Positions 48,251-56,639 of a DNA stretch of 64,000 bases are shown in pieces (positions within the stretch are counted from its first letter, which is position 1; every line of letters begins with the position of its first letter). The stretch is taken from positions 62,001 to 126,000 of the forward strand of contig RPFO01000670.1 in the NCBI GenBank assembly GCA_009746045.1, read 5' to 3'. The position numbers and the translations under genes were made by a program. The notes below the pieces were generated by a model. That model was not told where the DNA came from. It ran no database searches and was given only the letters and a program-made list of their open reading frames with translations. The DNA comes from Mesostigma viride. Lineage: Eukaryota > Streptophyta > Mesostigmatophyceae > Mesostigmatales > Mesostigmataceae.

Positions 48251-48489
48251 ATTAATTAATTAATTAATTAGAAACATAACTCCGTTGGGAGTATCTGTAG
48301 CACATATCCCTGAGAAGGGGCATATGGCCTATAATACACTCTAGGCTACTTCCTGCAAGGGTGGGAATGTAAGCTATCCTTGCTCTAGGTGCACCAGGGC
48401 ACCTGCACCCTCATGATCTATCACGCTATGCCCAGCTAAGGGGGAGCATGCATCATGTGGGGGAAGATCATCATGGCTATACAAGAGCT
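48251..48489 (-). mobile_element. Repeat family D copy D1, 3' fragment with 11-bp TSD
   Basis: AATGGACAACA (48240-48250) and AATGGACGACA (48490-48500) flank it, one mismatch in eleven. On the minus strand the insert ends with ATACTCCCAACGGAGTTATG and a TTAA-type tail, like RTE families A and C'. It has no coding motifs in the 239 nt. It is about 85% like 49215-49400. The terminal hairpin suggests a 3' end of an RTE-related LINE or of a SINE that uses its machinery. Confidence 0.85.
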
Positions 48490-48500
48490 AATGGACGACA

Positions 48501-49035
48501 AAGACAAGCTTTATTATACCATGATGGATCAAAACCAACGTGTCAACAATGGCGACCCCACGTCCTTGATATCGACGTGCTTGTCGAGCATGCCTCAACC
48601 TTAGCCTGAAGAGAACCAATCAAAATCATGGGATTCTAAACAAGATCTTCGTTTCCATCCTAGTCACACGAAACAGAACAACACCACACACAGCCTGGCA
48701 GAATCCAGCTGCAAGAGATCCTGAATCTGTAGTAAGCACTAAAGTCCCAAAGGAGCATTTAAGGCTTGGTAGTACCGACCCGCAAACTATAACCCCACTG
48801 TCATGGATCATGCGGCAACGACCAATAAGGGCTTTCTAACAGTCGGTTGACAAAGTACAAGGTTCAAGTACCGCCTCCTTGGAATTACCTCATAACTTCC
48901 TCAATACTGATCCAAAAGTCCTCGAATAAAAGCCAAACGTTCACAAAACAAAGGATGTAACAACAAAATCATTTTTGCTTGTTACAGCTACTGACTCTAA
49001 GCTTATCTAGAAAACCCTAACTAAATACTCTTCCG
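48501..49035. other. Unassigned AT-rich segment
   Basis: There is no long frame, tandem repeat or RT motif. The segment is about 43% GC, lower than the flanks, and may be an unrecognised old element or intergenic DNA. Confidence 0.35.
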
Positions 49036-49400
49036 CATGAGCTATTAATTAATTAATTAATTAATTAATTAATTAATTAGGAACATAACTCCGTTGGGAG
49101 TATATGTAGCACATAGCCCAGAGTATATCATAGGCCATATGCCCCGTCTCAAGGGCTATATGTGCTACATATACTCCCAACGGAGTTATGTTCCTAATTA
49201 ATTAATTAATTAATAGCCCAGAGAAGGGGCATATGGCCTATCATACATTCTAAGCTACTTCCTGCAAGGGTGGGAATGTAAACGACCCTTGCTCTAGGTG
49301 CACCAGGGCACTTGCAGCCCCATGATCTTCAAGCTATGCCCAGCTAAGGGGGAGCCTGTCATGGGGGGGAAGATCAGCATAGCTATACAAAGCTAGGGCA
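49036..49400 (-). mobile_element. Repeat family D copy D2, with a second D copy inserted in it
   Basis: The outer copy (minus) begins with eleven ATTA-type units and the 3' end ACTCCGTTGGGAG, is interrupted after 49123, and resumes at 49215 (AGCCCAGAGAAGGGGCATAT). It matches D1 through 49400. The inner plus-strand fragment at 49124-49214 is bordered by AGCCCAGAG at 49115-49123 and 49215-49223. The two opposite 3' ends form an inverted repeat of about 50 nt around a short spacer. Confidence 0.88.
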
Positions 49401-49589
49401 TGGCGTCTCAGCGCAGAGAGTTACTCCCTGCATGGGCACGGCATAATTAAATAATGCTAGGCATCAGCTGGAGGGTGGCTCATCATAGGCACACATGTAC
49501 ATATGACTAAAAAGGCTAGGCCTCAGCTGGTATAGTGCCTGTAGTAGGCGGGCATGTACAAGGCCACTGTCTAACTATTCTACACTACT
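49401..49589. other. Spacer
   Basis: Two imperfect copies of a GGCATCAGCTGGAGGGTGGC / GGCCTCAGCTGGTATAGTGC type sequence occur (about 49460 and 49520). There is no gene. Confidence 0.3.
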
Positions 49590-50250
49590 GCTATGTTCCC
49601 CTAGGCTGGGGCTGCTGGAGTCGCTGGGGCCGCGGTGGTCGAGGGAGTCGCTTGCCAGGGCTTGTGGCCGACGTAGATGGCCGCCCCCTTCCAGTACACC
49701 GGCTGGCCCGCCTTGGTCTGCCGGAGCTGGAGGTAGGTCGGCCATAGCTCCCGTCGCCGTTATTATAATTGTTGCTGCGCCAGGGTCAAGTCGTCGTCCA
49801 CGGTGAAGGGAGTCTTCTCGAGCCGCTTGCGGCGTCGATCTGAGAAACGAAATCTTGTCCGCTGGGCTCTCAAAGATGAGAAGAAGCGGAGGCGCCCCTG
49901 CCTTACCCCGCGCGCGGGGGAGGCGGTGGGCGGTCAGCTTAATCTCCCCAAGAAGGCCCATGCGTGCAAGGATTTTGCTCTCAAACGCACGTGCAAGCTT
50001 CTCGGAATTCTCACCTTCTTCCATGTCGAAGTTCTTGAGTATGGCGTTGAGGCTGCGCTTGGCGAGCTCGGCCTCCTCGCGGAGGTCAAGCGTCTGCCGC
50101 TGGAGCTGGGCTGCGACGGCGGAGGTGGTGGAGGTGGTATGTTGCTTAAGCACATGTCCGCCCAGGTCGTGATGGGAGGAGCATCGCCGGCCAGGCCAGC
50201 AGGGGCTGGCTTGGCGGCAATGTCCTTCACCGCCTGGGCATGAGCTATGG
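49590..50250 (-). pseudogene. LINE ORF1-like remnant
   Basis: The minus frame shows a coiled-coil-like stretch (QRQTLDLREEAELAKRSLNA, ILKNFDMEEGENSEKLARAF) followed by an RNA-binding-like segment with LLIFESPADKISFLRSTPQ. After a frame change comes DDDLTLAQQQ, RRELWPTYLQLRQ and PVYWKGAAIYV, an arrangement typical of the first ORF of non-LTR elements. A second, shorter copy of the last block is at 52398-52565. Frameshifts and internal stops (two at the QQQL site) make it inactive. It lies directly next to RTE copy A6, which is on the same strand. Confidence 0.55.
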
Positions 50251-50269
50251 GCAACATATTTAAAATTAA

Positions 50270-51218
50270 ATTAGATTTACTTATAACATGACTCCGTTGG
50301 GAGATCATGTAGCACACATGCATTCCCTTGCTGGAATCATGGATGGAGGTGGGCGAAGCCGCGAAACGGAACTAATCATAACTCTAATATATTCTAATCT
50401 AGAAAACCCGGACTACTCTACTCAGCAAAGCGCCCCTTCCTCTTGGGGGGGGGACTGGCGTGTGAGCCTGGACAATCCCCTTCCACCTCTTCTAATGTTC
50501 TGCATAGCAGTCTAAGCAAGAGTCGGAGAGGGAGTGAATGCGATGTTCAAACGGGGCGCTGCCAGGGACCACTATAGGTCGGCCAGCAACTGCTGTACGT
50601 GTATAGGTCATGGCATGTTTACCCATCTTTCTAGGAATGTCCTTGGGGCCAGGCCAGGTCAGGATATGCATGCCGCCCTGGCTGGCCAAGCCGCTGGGGG
50701 CCGGCCAGACCGAGGTCGGTGTCTACCTGACTGGTGCGAGCAAGATGTCCTACGAATGCTATCCTACGCTGTCTAATCTCGATCGTCTGAAATGCGAGGC
50801 ATACCCTGGTACTACAAAGATTCTAAAGACCTATGTGAGGAAAACCCTACGTTCAGGGCCAGTGGCGGAGCATCCTGGTTACCGTGCCGGCCGTTCAGCC
50901 GTGTGGCCAGCGTGTCCGTGAGCGTCGATCCATGCCTCGGCGCCATACATGTATGTGAGCACCGTGAAGACCAGGACCTTGAAGAGCATTCGCTTGCGGT
51001 GCTCGCCCAGGTCCTTCGAGTGCCAGTAGGTTTTGAGCGAACGATGCCTATAGCCCAGGCCTGCATGAGGCCGATGCGGATGTCCACATCGTCGGCGGTG
51101 TCGGGGAGCATGCTCCCCATCTGTTTGAAGCGGTCACGGAACGGGACCTCTGTCCCGTCTAGCAGCTGCAGCAGCAGCGGGCGACTGGTAGCCCCAATCA
51201 CCATATCGGCTCAGTTTA
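50270..51218 (-). mobile_element. RTE family A retrotransposon copy A6, 5'-truncated
   Basis: On the minus strand it reads MVIGATSRP, LDGTEVPFRDRFKQMGSMLP, DTADDVDIRIGL, then (after frame changes) LNVGFSSHRSLESLY and a GQPGRHILTWPGPKDIP segment. It ends in a 3' UTR with the hairpin CTCCCAACGGAG and a T/A tail at 50270-50285. It is 5'-truncated just upstream of the MVIGA block. I could not find its target-site duplication. Confidence 0.85.
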
Positions 51219-51823
51219 ATTGATAGCGTCATATACAGGTTCTGTGGAACAAAACTCAGGCCCATTGGGCCACTGGAGTTTTTTTCATTAGCATCACAAA
51301 CACAACGAAGTACAACGCAGTGGGAATAATGAGAGCCCTTCACAACGTGACACAACGACACAAGCCCCATAAACGGGGCCATGCATAGTGAGGCTGCTAG
51401 GAGGGTCAAAACGTTGAAAATAGGTGTTGTATAAGTTATGCAACATCAAACATGCATCACACATGACATCATATGACTGAATCAGCTAGGCAGCCATTGG
51501 CCAAAGCATCATCCACTCTCACAACGTGTTGAGCACATGCCTCGTGGGAAGGGAGGTGCTGGGTTTTCATTCCATAACGCGTGCAATACTGAAGGAAAGA
51601 GGCACGTGTAATCCAAAGCTTGAATAGGTTGAGTGATCAAGGAGCTTACATGCAGGCAACGATGACGCTGGAATGCATGCTAGCAAATGCATGCTAGCAA
51701 GTGGTGGCAAGATGCCAACAACAAACCATGATTATGGGCACCTAGTAGCTGATCTTCTTGCACAATCAACGCAGTATAAACCATCAATATGCAATCCTCA
51801 CGATATATGCACGGCTTGACGAC
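51219..51823. other. Non-repetitive spacer
   Basis: There is no credible coding frame. A 13-nt sequence GCATGCTAGCAAA/G occurs twice in tandem near 51675-51700. Nothing else stands out. Confidence 0.35.
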
Positions 51824-52243
51824 GTATTAATTAAACTCGTGCTCCCGTTGGGGAGTCACGGAGCACCGAAGTGCTTTTAATCCCTGTCTGTATGTGCACA
51901 ATAGGAAGAAAGGGCAGAGACCCCCTTTCTCCTTCATGCCAGAGGCATGCCACAGCTGCAATCGGACACGATAGATAGACGATCCGGCATGCAAGGTCTG
52001 TGGGTGCAATAAGACCCATGTGAGCATATCATAACAAGGAGCGCGGGCAAGGAAGTGAAGCATAGCCAGGACGTAGCATGGCTGGCTGCCAGGGGCATGC
52101 CTCAGCTGCAATCGGACACGTCGATAGATGATCCGGCAAGTTCTGTGGGACGTGTGGGTGCAATAAGACCCATGTGAGCATATCATAAAAAGGATCGAGC
52201 GTGGGCAAGTAAGCGAAGCATAGCCAGGACGTAGCACGGCTGT
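51824..52243 (-). mobile_element. Family C' 3' end with a duplicated 150-bp segment
   Basis: The minus-strand 3' end (GTGACTCCCCAACGGGAGCAC plus a TTAAT tail) lies at 51824-51862 and matches 54955-54985. Upstream in the element, 51944-52091 and 52094-52243 are two diverged tandem copies (both with CAGCTGCAATCGGACACG and GAAGCATAGCCAGGACGTAG). I see no RT motifs. Confidence 0.6.
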
Positions 52244-52397
52244 ACAAGGGCTAAGCTAAGGCTAGTGGCTAGCTGGTTGTGTACCGTGTGTTAGCGGTGC
52301 ACCGACGTGGCTGGGTATGGTGGCACAGCTAGGCAAACATTCTAGGCATGGCTAGCTGCCATGGCGGCAGTGACTACCAATGCCATACCAGCTGGGG

Positions 52398-52565
52398 CTA
52401 TTCTAGCCCGCAGGGGGCGTCCACATCTTGTGGTTGATCATCAGCTCCCCACCCCTCCAGTACACCTTGGGCTCCTGGGGGTCCTGCTTGTGGCGGAGGT
52501 ATTCCGGCCGCGTCGCTGCTGCTGCTGAGCGGGGCCGGGTCAGGTCGTCGTCCAGCGTCGTGACG
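52398..52565 (-). pseudogene. Short LINE ORF1 C-terminal remnant
   Basis: The minus-strand frame reads LDDDLTRPRSAAAATRPEYL, then QDPQEPKVYWRGGELMINHK and MWTPPAG before a stop. The DDDLT...YL...VYW(R/K)G pattern repeats that at 49600-49810. The rest of the ORF is missing. Confidence 0.5.
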
Positions 52566-52847
52566 ACGTATACAGCACCTAAATATACTGCACAACTGCA
52601 CCCTGCTATGGCTGACATGCAAGCAACGTCGAGTAGGATGGCGGTCTTAGAGAGGCTGGGCAGAGGTCGGTGGAAAAGTGGAAAACTGGCAGAAACTAGG
52701 TGGAAACACGATATATACTTGTACGCCTGTAAGCACTATTGGGCCGGTGGCAGAGGCTACAATATCCAGGAAAATACAGCATACCGTTGCAATTGCCACG
52801 GTCACCCCTTACGCTATTTGCAGGCACCATCATGCCCGGAGCTGCCC

Positions 52848-52868
52848 GGGCTATTATTATTATTATTA

Positions 52869-52921
<53 letters not shown>
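52848..52921. mobile_element. ATT-repeat insertion bounded by a 16-bp direct repeat
   Basis: ATGCCCGGAGCTGCCC occurs at 52832-52847 and again at 52922-52937. Between the two copies are only GGGCT and about 22 ATT units with one ATC. The arrangement is that of a target-site duplication around an insert consisting of little more than a simple-repeat tail, as expected from an extremely 5'-truncated LINE. Replication slippage alone would not duplicate the 16-nt flank. Confidence 0.8.
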
Positions 52922-52923
<2 letters not shown>

Positions 52924-53039
52924 GCCCGGAGCTGCCCAATCAGATTCTGCACTAAATCTCCGTTTAGCCGAGAGTCCGGGCGTTCGGAATGAATATACAT
53001 GTGTTGATCGAAGTCGATACACCATGGAAATACCTAGCA

Positions 53040-53228
53040 TGGCGCCGCACGGGTAGACACCTCACGTGGCCCCCCCGCAGGACTGCGACCAGCTCAGCCT
53101 GGCCGGCACCTCCTGACGTGGGCCGGGCCCAGTGATGTTAGACGCCGCAAGGCCCGCACCTTCAAAGAACAGCTAGTAGAGGACATGGGGGGCCTAGGCC
53201 TCTAGCTCCGTGATTTGGAAGAAGATGA
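53040..53228 (+). pseudogene. RTE-clade C-terminal fragment (family E)
   Basis: The plus frame reads AQPGRHLLTWAGPSDVRRRK and TFKEQLVEDMGGL before a stop, matching the GQPGRHILTWPGP...block near the C-terminus of family A but too different to be the same family. It is cut on the right by the tail of the family C element at 53229. Confidence 0.65.
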
Positions 53229-54692
53229 TTAATTAATTAATTAATAGACACGTGACTGCGTCACGTGAGCATAAGTCCTCAGTGGGAGGGGAACATGGGA
53301 TGGAATGGATGGTATAAGCTATCTAGGTCCTAGTTACAGGGGTGTGGCGGGCACCGCGGCCCGAATCGCTATGAATGCCATACTTGGTCACACGCGGAGC
53401 CCCCACAGGCTTGGGGGTGGTCTCCTTCATCACTACTTGCCATCTATCCTTGCGCACCATCTGCCTCCATATTACAGACAAACCAGGAGGCTGCCCGGAG
53501 GTGAGCCCGTCACGTCTAGTGTAGCACATGTCCATGCCGAGTCTATCACGAAAAGTCCACGGGTGGCGGCCCTGCCGCGCGCGGCCGGGGGCACGCCAGG
53601 TGAGGACATGTCGCCCAGGCTGGGCGGGCTTGGTGCCAGCTAGTCTATCTGATGTATCTACCTGATCTGTGCGGGCCAGGTGCCCGGCTAGGCCCAGGCG
53701 CCTGTGCCTAATAATGTGGGAAACATAGGGCAAATCAGCGTACAAATCCTCATTACTAATGTGCAAACCAAAGGGGATGTTAAGGGCCTTGCGCAGCATC
53801 TTGGTGACGGCGCCGTCGAGTCGTTGCTCCAGCTCCTGCATCAGTGTCCACGTCTCGGCGCCGTAGGTCAGGATCGTCAGAATGACGACCTTGAAGAGGT
53901 CACGCTTGACGATCCGGGGTAGGGCGGGGTTGCTTAACCAGCGGCGGTGGTCATGGAGGTGCGCCCACGCCATGCCGATCCGTGTCGTCATGTCGTCCTC
54001 GCAGTCGGGAAGCCATTACTGCCGAGCAGCTTGAAGCGGCCTGAAGGAGGGTAGTTGACCTCGGCATCGTCTAAGAGGCGGAGTGTGGGTGGGGGCCCTG
54101 CCATGCCGAGGGCCAGGGCCTCCGTTTTGGGGCTGATTTCTAGACCAACCGCCCGAGCCTCGAGCGCCAGGCAGTCCAGCCAAAGTTGGGCAGACTCCGG
54201 CTTCTCGATGAGCGTGATGTCGTCGGCATAAATGAGGTCAGCTAGTAAATTCTGCTTGTTAGTCGGCCCCCCTTCCCCAAGCTCGTTCGTGATCGCTAGG
54301 CCAGGGGCACGGCCTGCAATGCTAGCAAAGCGAGCACGTGCCTGGCGCATAACATAATCCACTACAATAATAAACAGGTACGGCGACAGGACGCAACCCT
54401 GCCAGACGCCGGTCTGCAGTGGGCATGGCGGGGTAATGCCGTGTTGAGTGCGCACCGAAGTGGTGGACCCCTCATACAGCGTGCGGATGACGGTAATCAG
54501 GGGAGTGGGGACGCGAGCGCGAGCAAGTACAGCCCATAGAGCGTCCCAGAGGACAGAATCAAAAGCCTTGATGAAGTCGACGAAGATCAGGATTGCGGGA
54601 AACTCACCAGGTTGCAGGAGAGCGATTTCCTCGAAGAGGCGACGCGCGACGAAGATGGCCATGACGGTGTTGCGCCCAGGACGGAAGCCCAT
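53229..54692 (-). mobile_element. RTE family C retrotransposon, longest copy
   Basis: The copy runs from the RT block GFRPGRNTVMAIF at 54692 to a TTAA-type tail at 53229-53246. The 3' UTR ends in a hairpin with an 8-bp perfect stem (CACGTGAC-GCA-GTCACGTG). It is 5'-truncated exactly at the RT N-terminal block, where it meets a plus-strand fragment. It is the best-preserved RTE in the window and the reference for the copies at 44428 and 55205. Confidence 0.93.
53323..54692 (-). pseudogene. RTE-clade reverse transcriptase, one frameshift
   Basis: The first frame (54692-53988) has GFRPGRNTVMAIF, motif A (FVDFIKAFDSVLWDALW), motif B (GVWQGCVLSPYLFIIVVDYV), motif C (LIYADDITLIEKPE) and FKLLGS. 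The second frame (to the stop at 53323) continues PDCEDDMTTRIGMAWAHL, ILTYGAETWTL, RLDGAVTKMLRKALNIPFG and RHRRLGLAGHLARTDQVDTS. One indel near 54005-54015 separates the frames. The catalytic D (motif A) and DD (motif C) are intact, so the copy decayed recently, but the endonuclease and RT N-terminus are missing. The length after motif A and the C-terminal boxes are typical of RTE. Confidence 0.92.
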
Positions 54693-54985
54693 TTGACTTT
54701 CCCCAAGGTGATGATGGACAAGGCCAAGTGGGCCCAGGTCCTAGAGGACAACGAGCCCCCCCCTGTGGGGAAGCGCCCGCGTGTGCAAACCCGTGGGAGG
54801 CACACCAGACAGCTCCCCGGCCTAGGGCAGCGTGAGGCTGTCTAGATAGATGTTGTAGTTAGAATGCTGTTAGATAGATGTCGTAGGTAGCTGATGTAGA
54901 TAGATTAGACCGGTAGGACTGTTTGCACCCATCCATCCATCCATCGGGGTTAATGCTCCGTGACTCCCCAACGGGAGCACGAGTC
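54693..54985 (+). mobile_element. RTE family C' retrotransposon, C-terminal and 3' fragment
   Basis: The plus frame reads FPKVMMDKAKWAQVLEDNEP and PPVGKRPRVQTRGRH before a stop at 54844, then a 3' UTR with CATCCATCCATC and the terminal hairpin CTCCCCAACGGGAG followed by TAATTAAT. It lies head-to-head with the minus-strand family C copy. The same 3' end occurs at 27684 and 51824 on the other strand. Confidence 0.75.
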
Positions 54986-55191
54986 TAATTAATGGCGCCG
55001 CAGCAGACCCGAGTTTTGCCATAATAATATGTATGCTGGTTTCCAGTGTTTCCGCATAAAAGTTGGGTGAGAAACTGGAATTAAATCTTCGTTTCCTTTG
55101 TCCCAGTACCTCAACAAAGTCGTAGAAACCTACTTATCAACCACTTCTCTCATCTTCACTACTTGAATGCATCATCATGGTCGTGCCACCC
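54986..55191. other. Spacer
   Basis: I see no coding or repeat signal. AACAGCCACTGAA at 55192-55204 is the left target-site duplication of the next insertion. Confidence 0.35.
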
Positions 55192-55204
55192 AACAGCCAC
55201 TGAA

Positions 55205-55507
55205 TTAATTAATTAATTAAGAGACACGTGACTGCGTCACGTGAGCATAAGTCCTCAGTGGGAGGGGAACATGGGATGGAATGGATTAATTAATTAATTA
55301 ATTAATAGACACGTGACTGCGTCACGGGGTGGAATGGATGGTGTAAGCTATCTAGGTCCTAGTTACAGGGGTGTGGGCACCGCGGCCCGAATCGCTATGA
55401 ATGCCATACGCGGTCACACGCGGAGCCCCCACAGACTTGGGGGTGGTCTCCTTCATTACTACTTGCCATCTATCCTTGCGTACCATCTGCCTCCACTGAC
55501 TAACATA
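55205..55507 (-). mobile_element. RTE family C, two stacked 3' fragments with 13-bp TSD
   Basis: AACAGCCACTGAA at 55192-55204 and 55508-55520 bounds the insertion. Inside, a first 3' end (TTAA tail, CACGTGACTGCGTCACGTG) runs to about 55285. It is followed by a second TTAA tail (55286-55309) and another CACGTGACTGCGTCACG that continues through the 3' UTR and last codons to 55500. The second unit lacks part of the post-hairpin sequence. It may be an insertion of C into C or a slippage product at the tail. Confidence 0.85.
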
Positions 55508-55667
55508 AACAGCCACTGAAATCGCGCGAAAAGCCGAAAACTGGCGAGATCTACCTGCCGCCGACGCTGTCGTCTTCACCTTCATCCCGCGAAAACGCCT
55601 GATTTCAGTGGTACATATTTGTTTGCAGCTGTCACAAAAAAAATCCAAAAAATACCAGGATTTTTTC

Positions 55668-55851
55668 TTGAGTTGTACGGGATGTAAGGAGTCCGTCCAC
55701 CGAGTTTCAGACCGAAAATCTATTATCTACTGTGTCTGCCAAGTGTCAGATTACAATTTCTTGAGTTCTACGGGATACATAAGGAGTCCGTCCACTGAGT
55801 TTCAAACCGAAAATCTATTATCTACTGTGTCTGCCAAGTGTCAGATTACAA
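55668..55851. repeat. Tandem duplication of a 92-bp segment
   Basis: The two units start TTGAGTTGTACGGGATGTAA and TTGAGTTCTACGGGATACAT. They share GGAGTCCGTCCAC and about 60 nt of near-identity to AGTGTCAGATTACAA. The second unit runs directly into the palindromic pair at 55848. Confidence 0.8.
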
Positions 55852-55897
55852 CGCGATACATCGCGTTCTAACCCTACAACGCGATGTATCGCGTTGT
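55848..55897. repeat. Pair of palindromes forming an inverted repeat
   Basis: ACAACGCGATACATCGCGTT (55848-55867) and ACAACGCGATGTATCGCGTT (55876-55895, then GT) are each near-palindromes (AACGCGAT..ATCGCGTT). Each is also the reverse complement of the other across an 8-nt spacer that contains AACCCT. The arrangement resembles a recombinase or integration site, or the junction of two element ends. No associated gene is visible. Confidence 0.75.
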
Positions 55898-56462
55898 AAT
55901 AAAACATGGGTTAACAATACATGATGTCGCCCCCCAGTGTACAAATTGACGACCCGGCATTAGAAGTGGTCGTTGTCATGCCACTAGGATCCTAATTGCT
56001 GTGTGCCGTGAAGATGCCGCCATGCAAACTTGTACGTATCCGCCTCCGACGGTACACAGGCCTGTGATTAAAGCGAGCTCATGTAGCGTTTGTGAAGGAC
56101 TCTGGCCTGCACAGGTCGTAAAAGAAAGTTCAGGCACTCGCCTCTGCATTTGCGTGCAGTCCAGAGTGCTGACTTTTTCTCCCATTTATCCCTATATTGT
56201 GGAAAAGGGGTGGCGAAATAGCTGGATTGACACCCAGTTGCCTCGACAGGACGCGAGCTCATGGCACCCCATAGCATAGCTTGGGTCTTCGCTACCTTCC
56301 TGCCACTCAGTCTGGTGCTGTTGCGCTACGATAGCACTGCACCTTTGGTGCTGCCTAGGGCCCCGGGCATGAACCGCTCATGTTTGGCTGGCATAACCCT
56401 GGAGGGCTTCTCCTGTCCGCCTCCCATTGCAGATGCCACCCCGTCCACTGCCACCCCTGAAA
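55898..56462. other. Intergenic region downstream of SCAPER
   Basis: I see no gene. It lies between the last repeat and the SCAPER polyadenylation signal. Confidence 0.35.
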
Positions 56463-56467
56463 TTACA
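56463..56467 (-). terminator. TGTAA polyadenylation signal of the SCAPER homologue
   Basis: TGTAA on the minus strand lies 173 nt after the stop at 56640. Its position relative to the stop is like that of the EXO1 signal. Confidence 0.55.
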
Positions 56468-56639
56468 GCTCAAACGCATTTCTGCCCGACAGCCGCGCTG
56501 CAGTGATTCACTTAATGCCCTGCTACCACATGTCCGAAAGGGACACAGAATTGGCCCATGGCGCATCCAACTGAGTCCCCCATGGCTGCTTGTGGTCGCC
56601 CGCAGCACTTGCATGTGCATCATTGGCGCTGCCTGTGCT

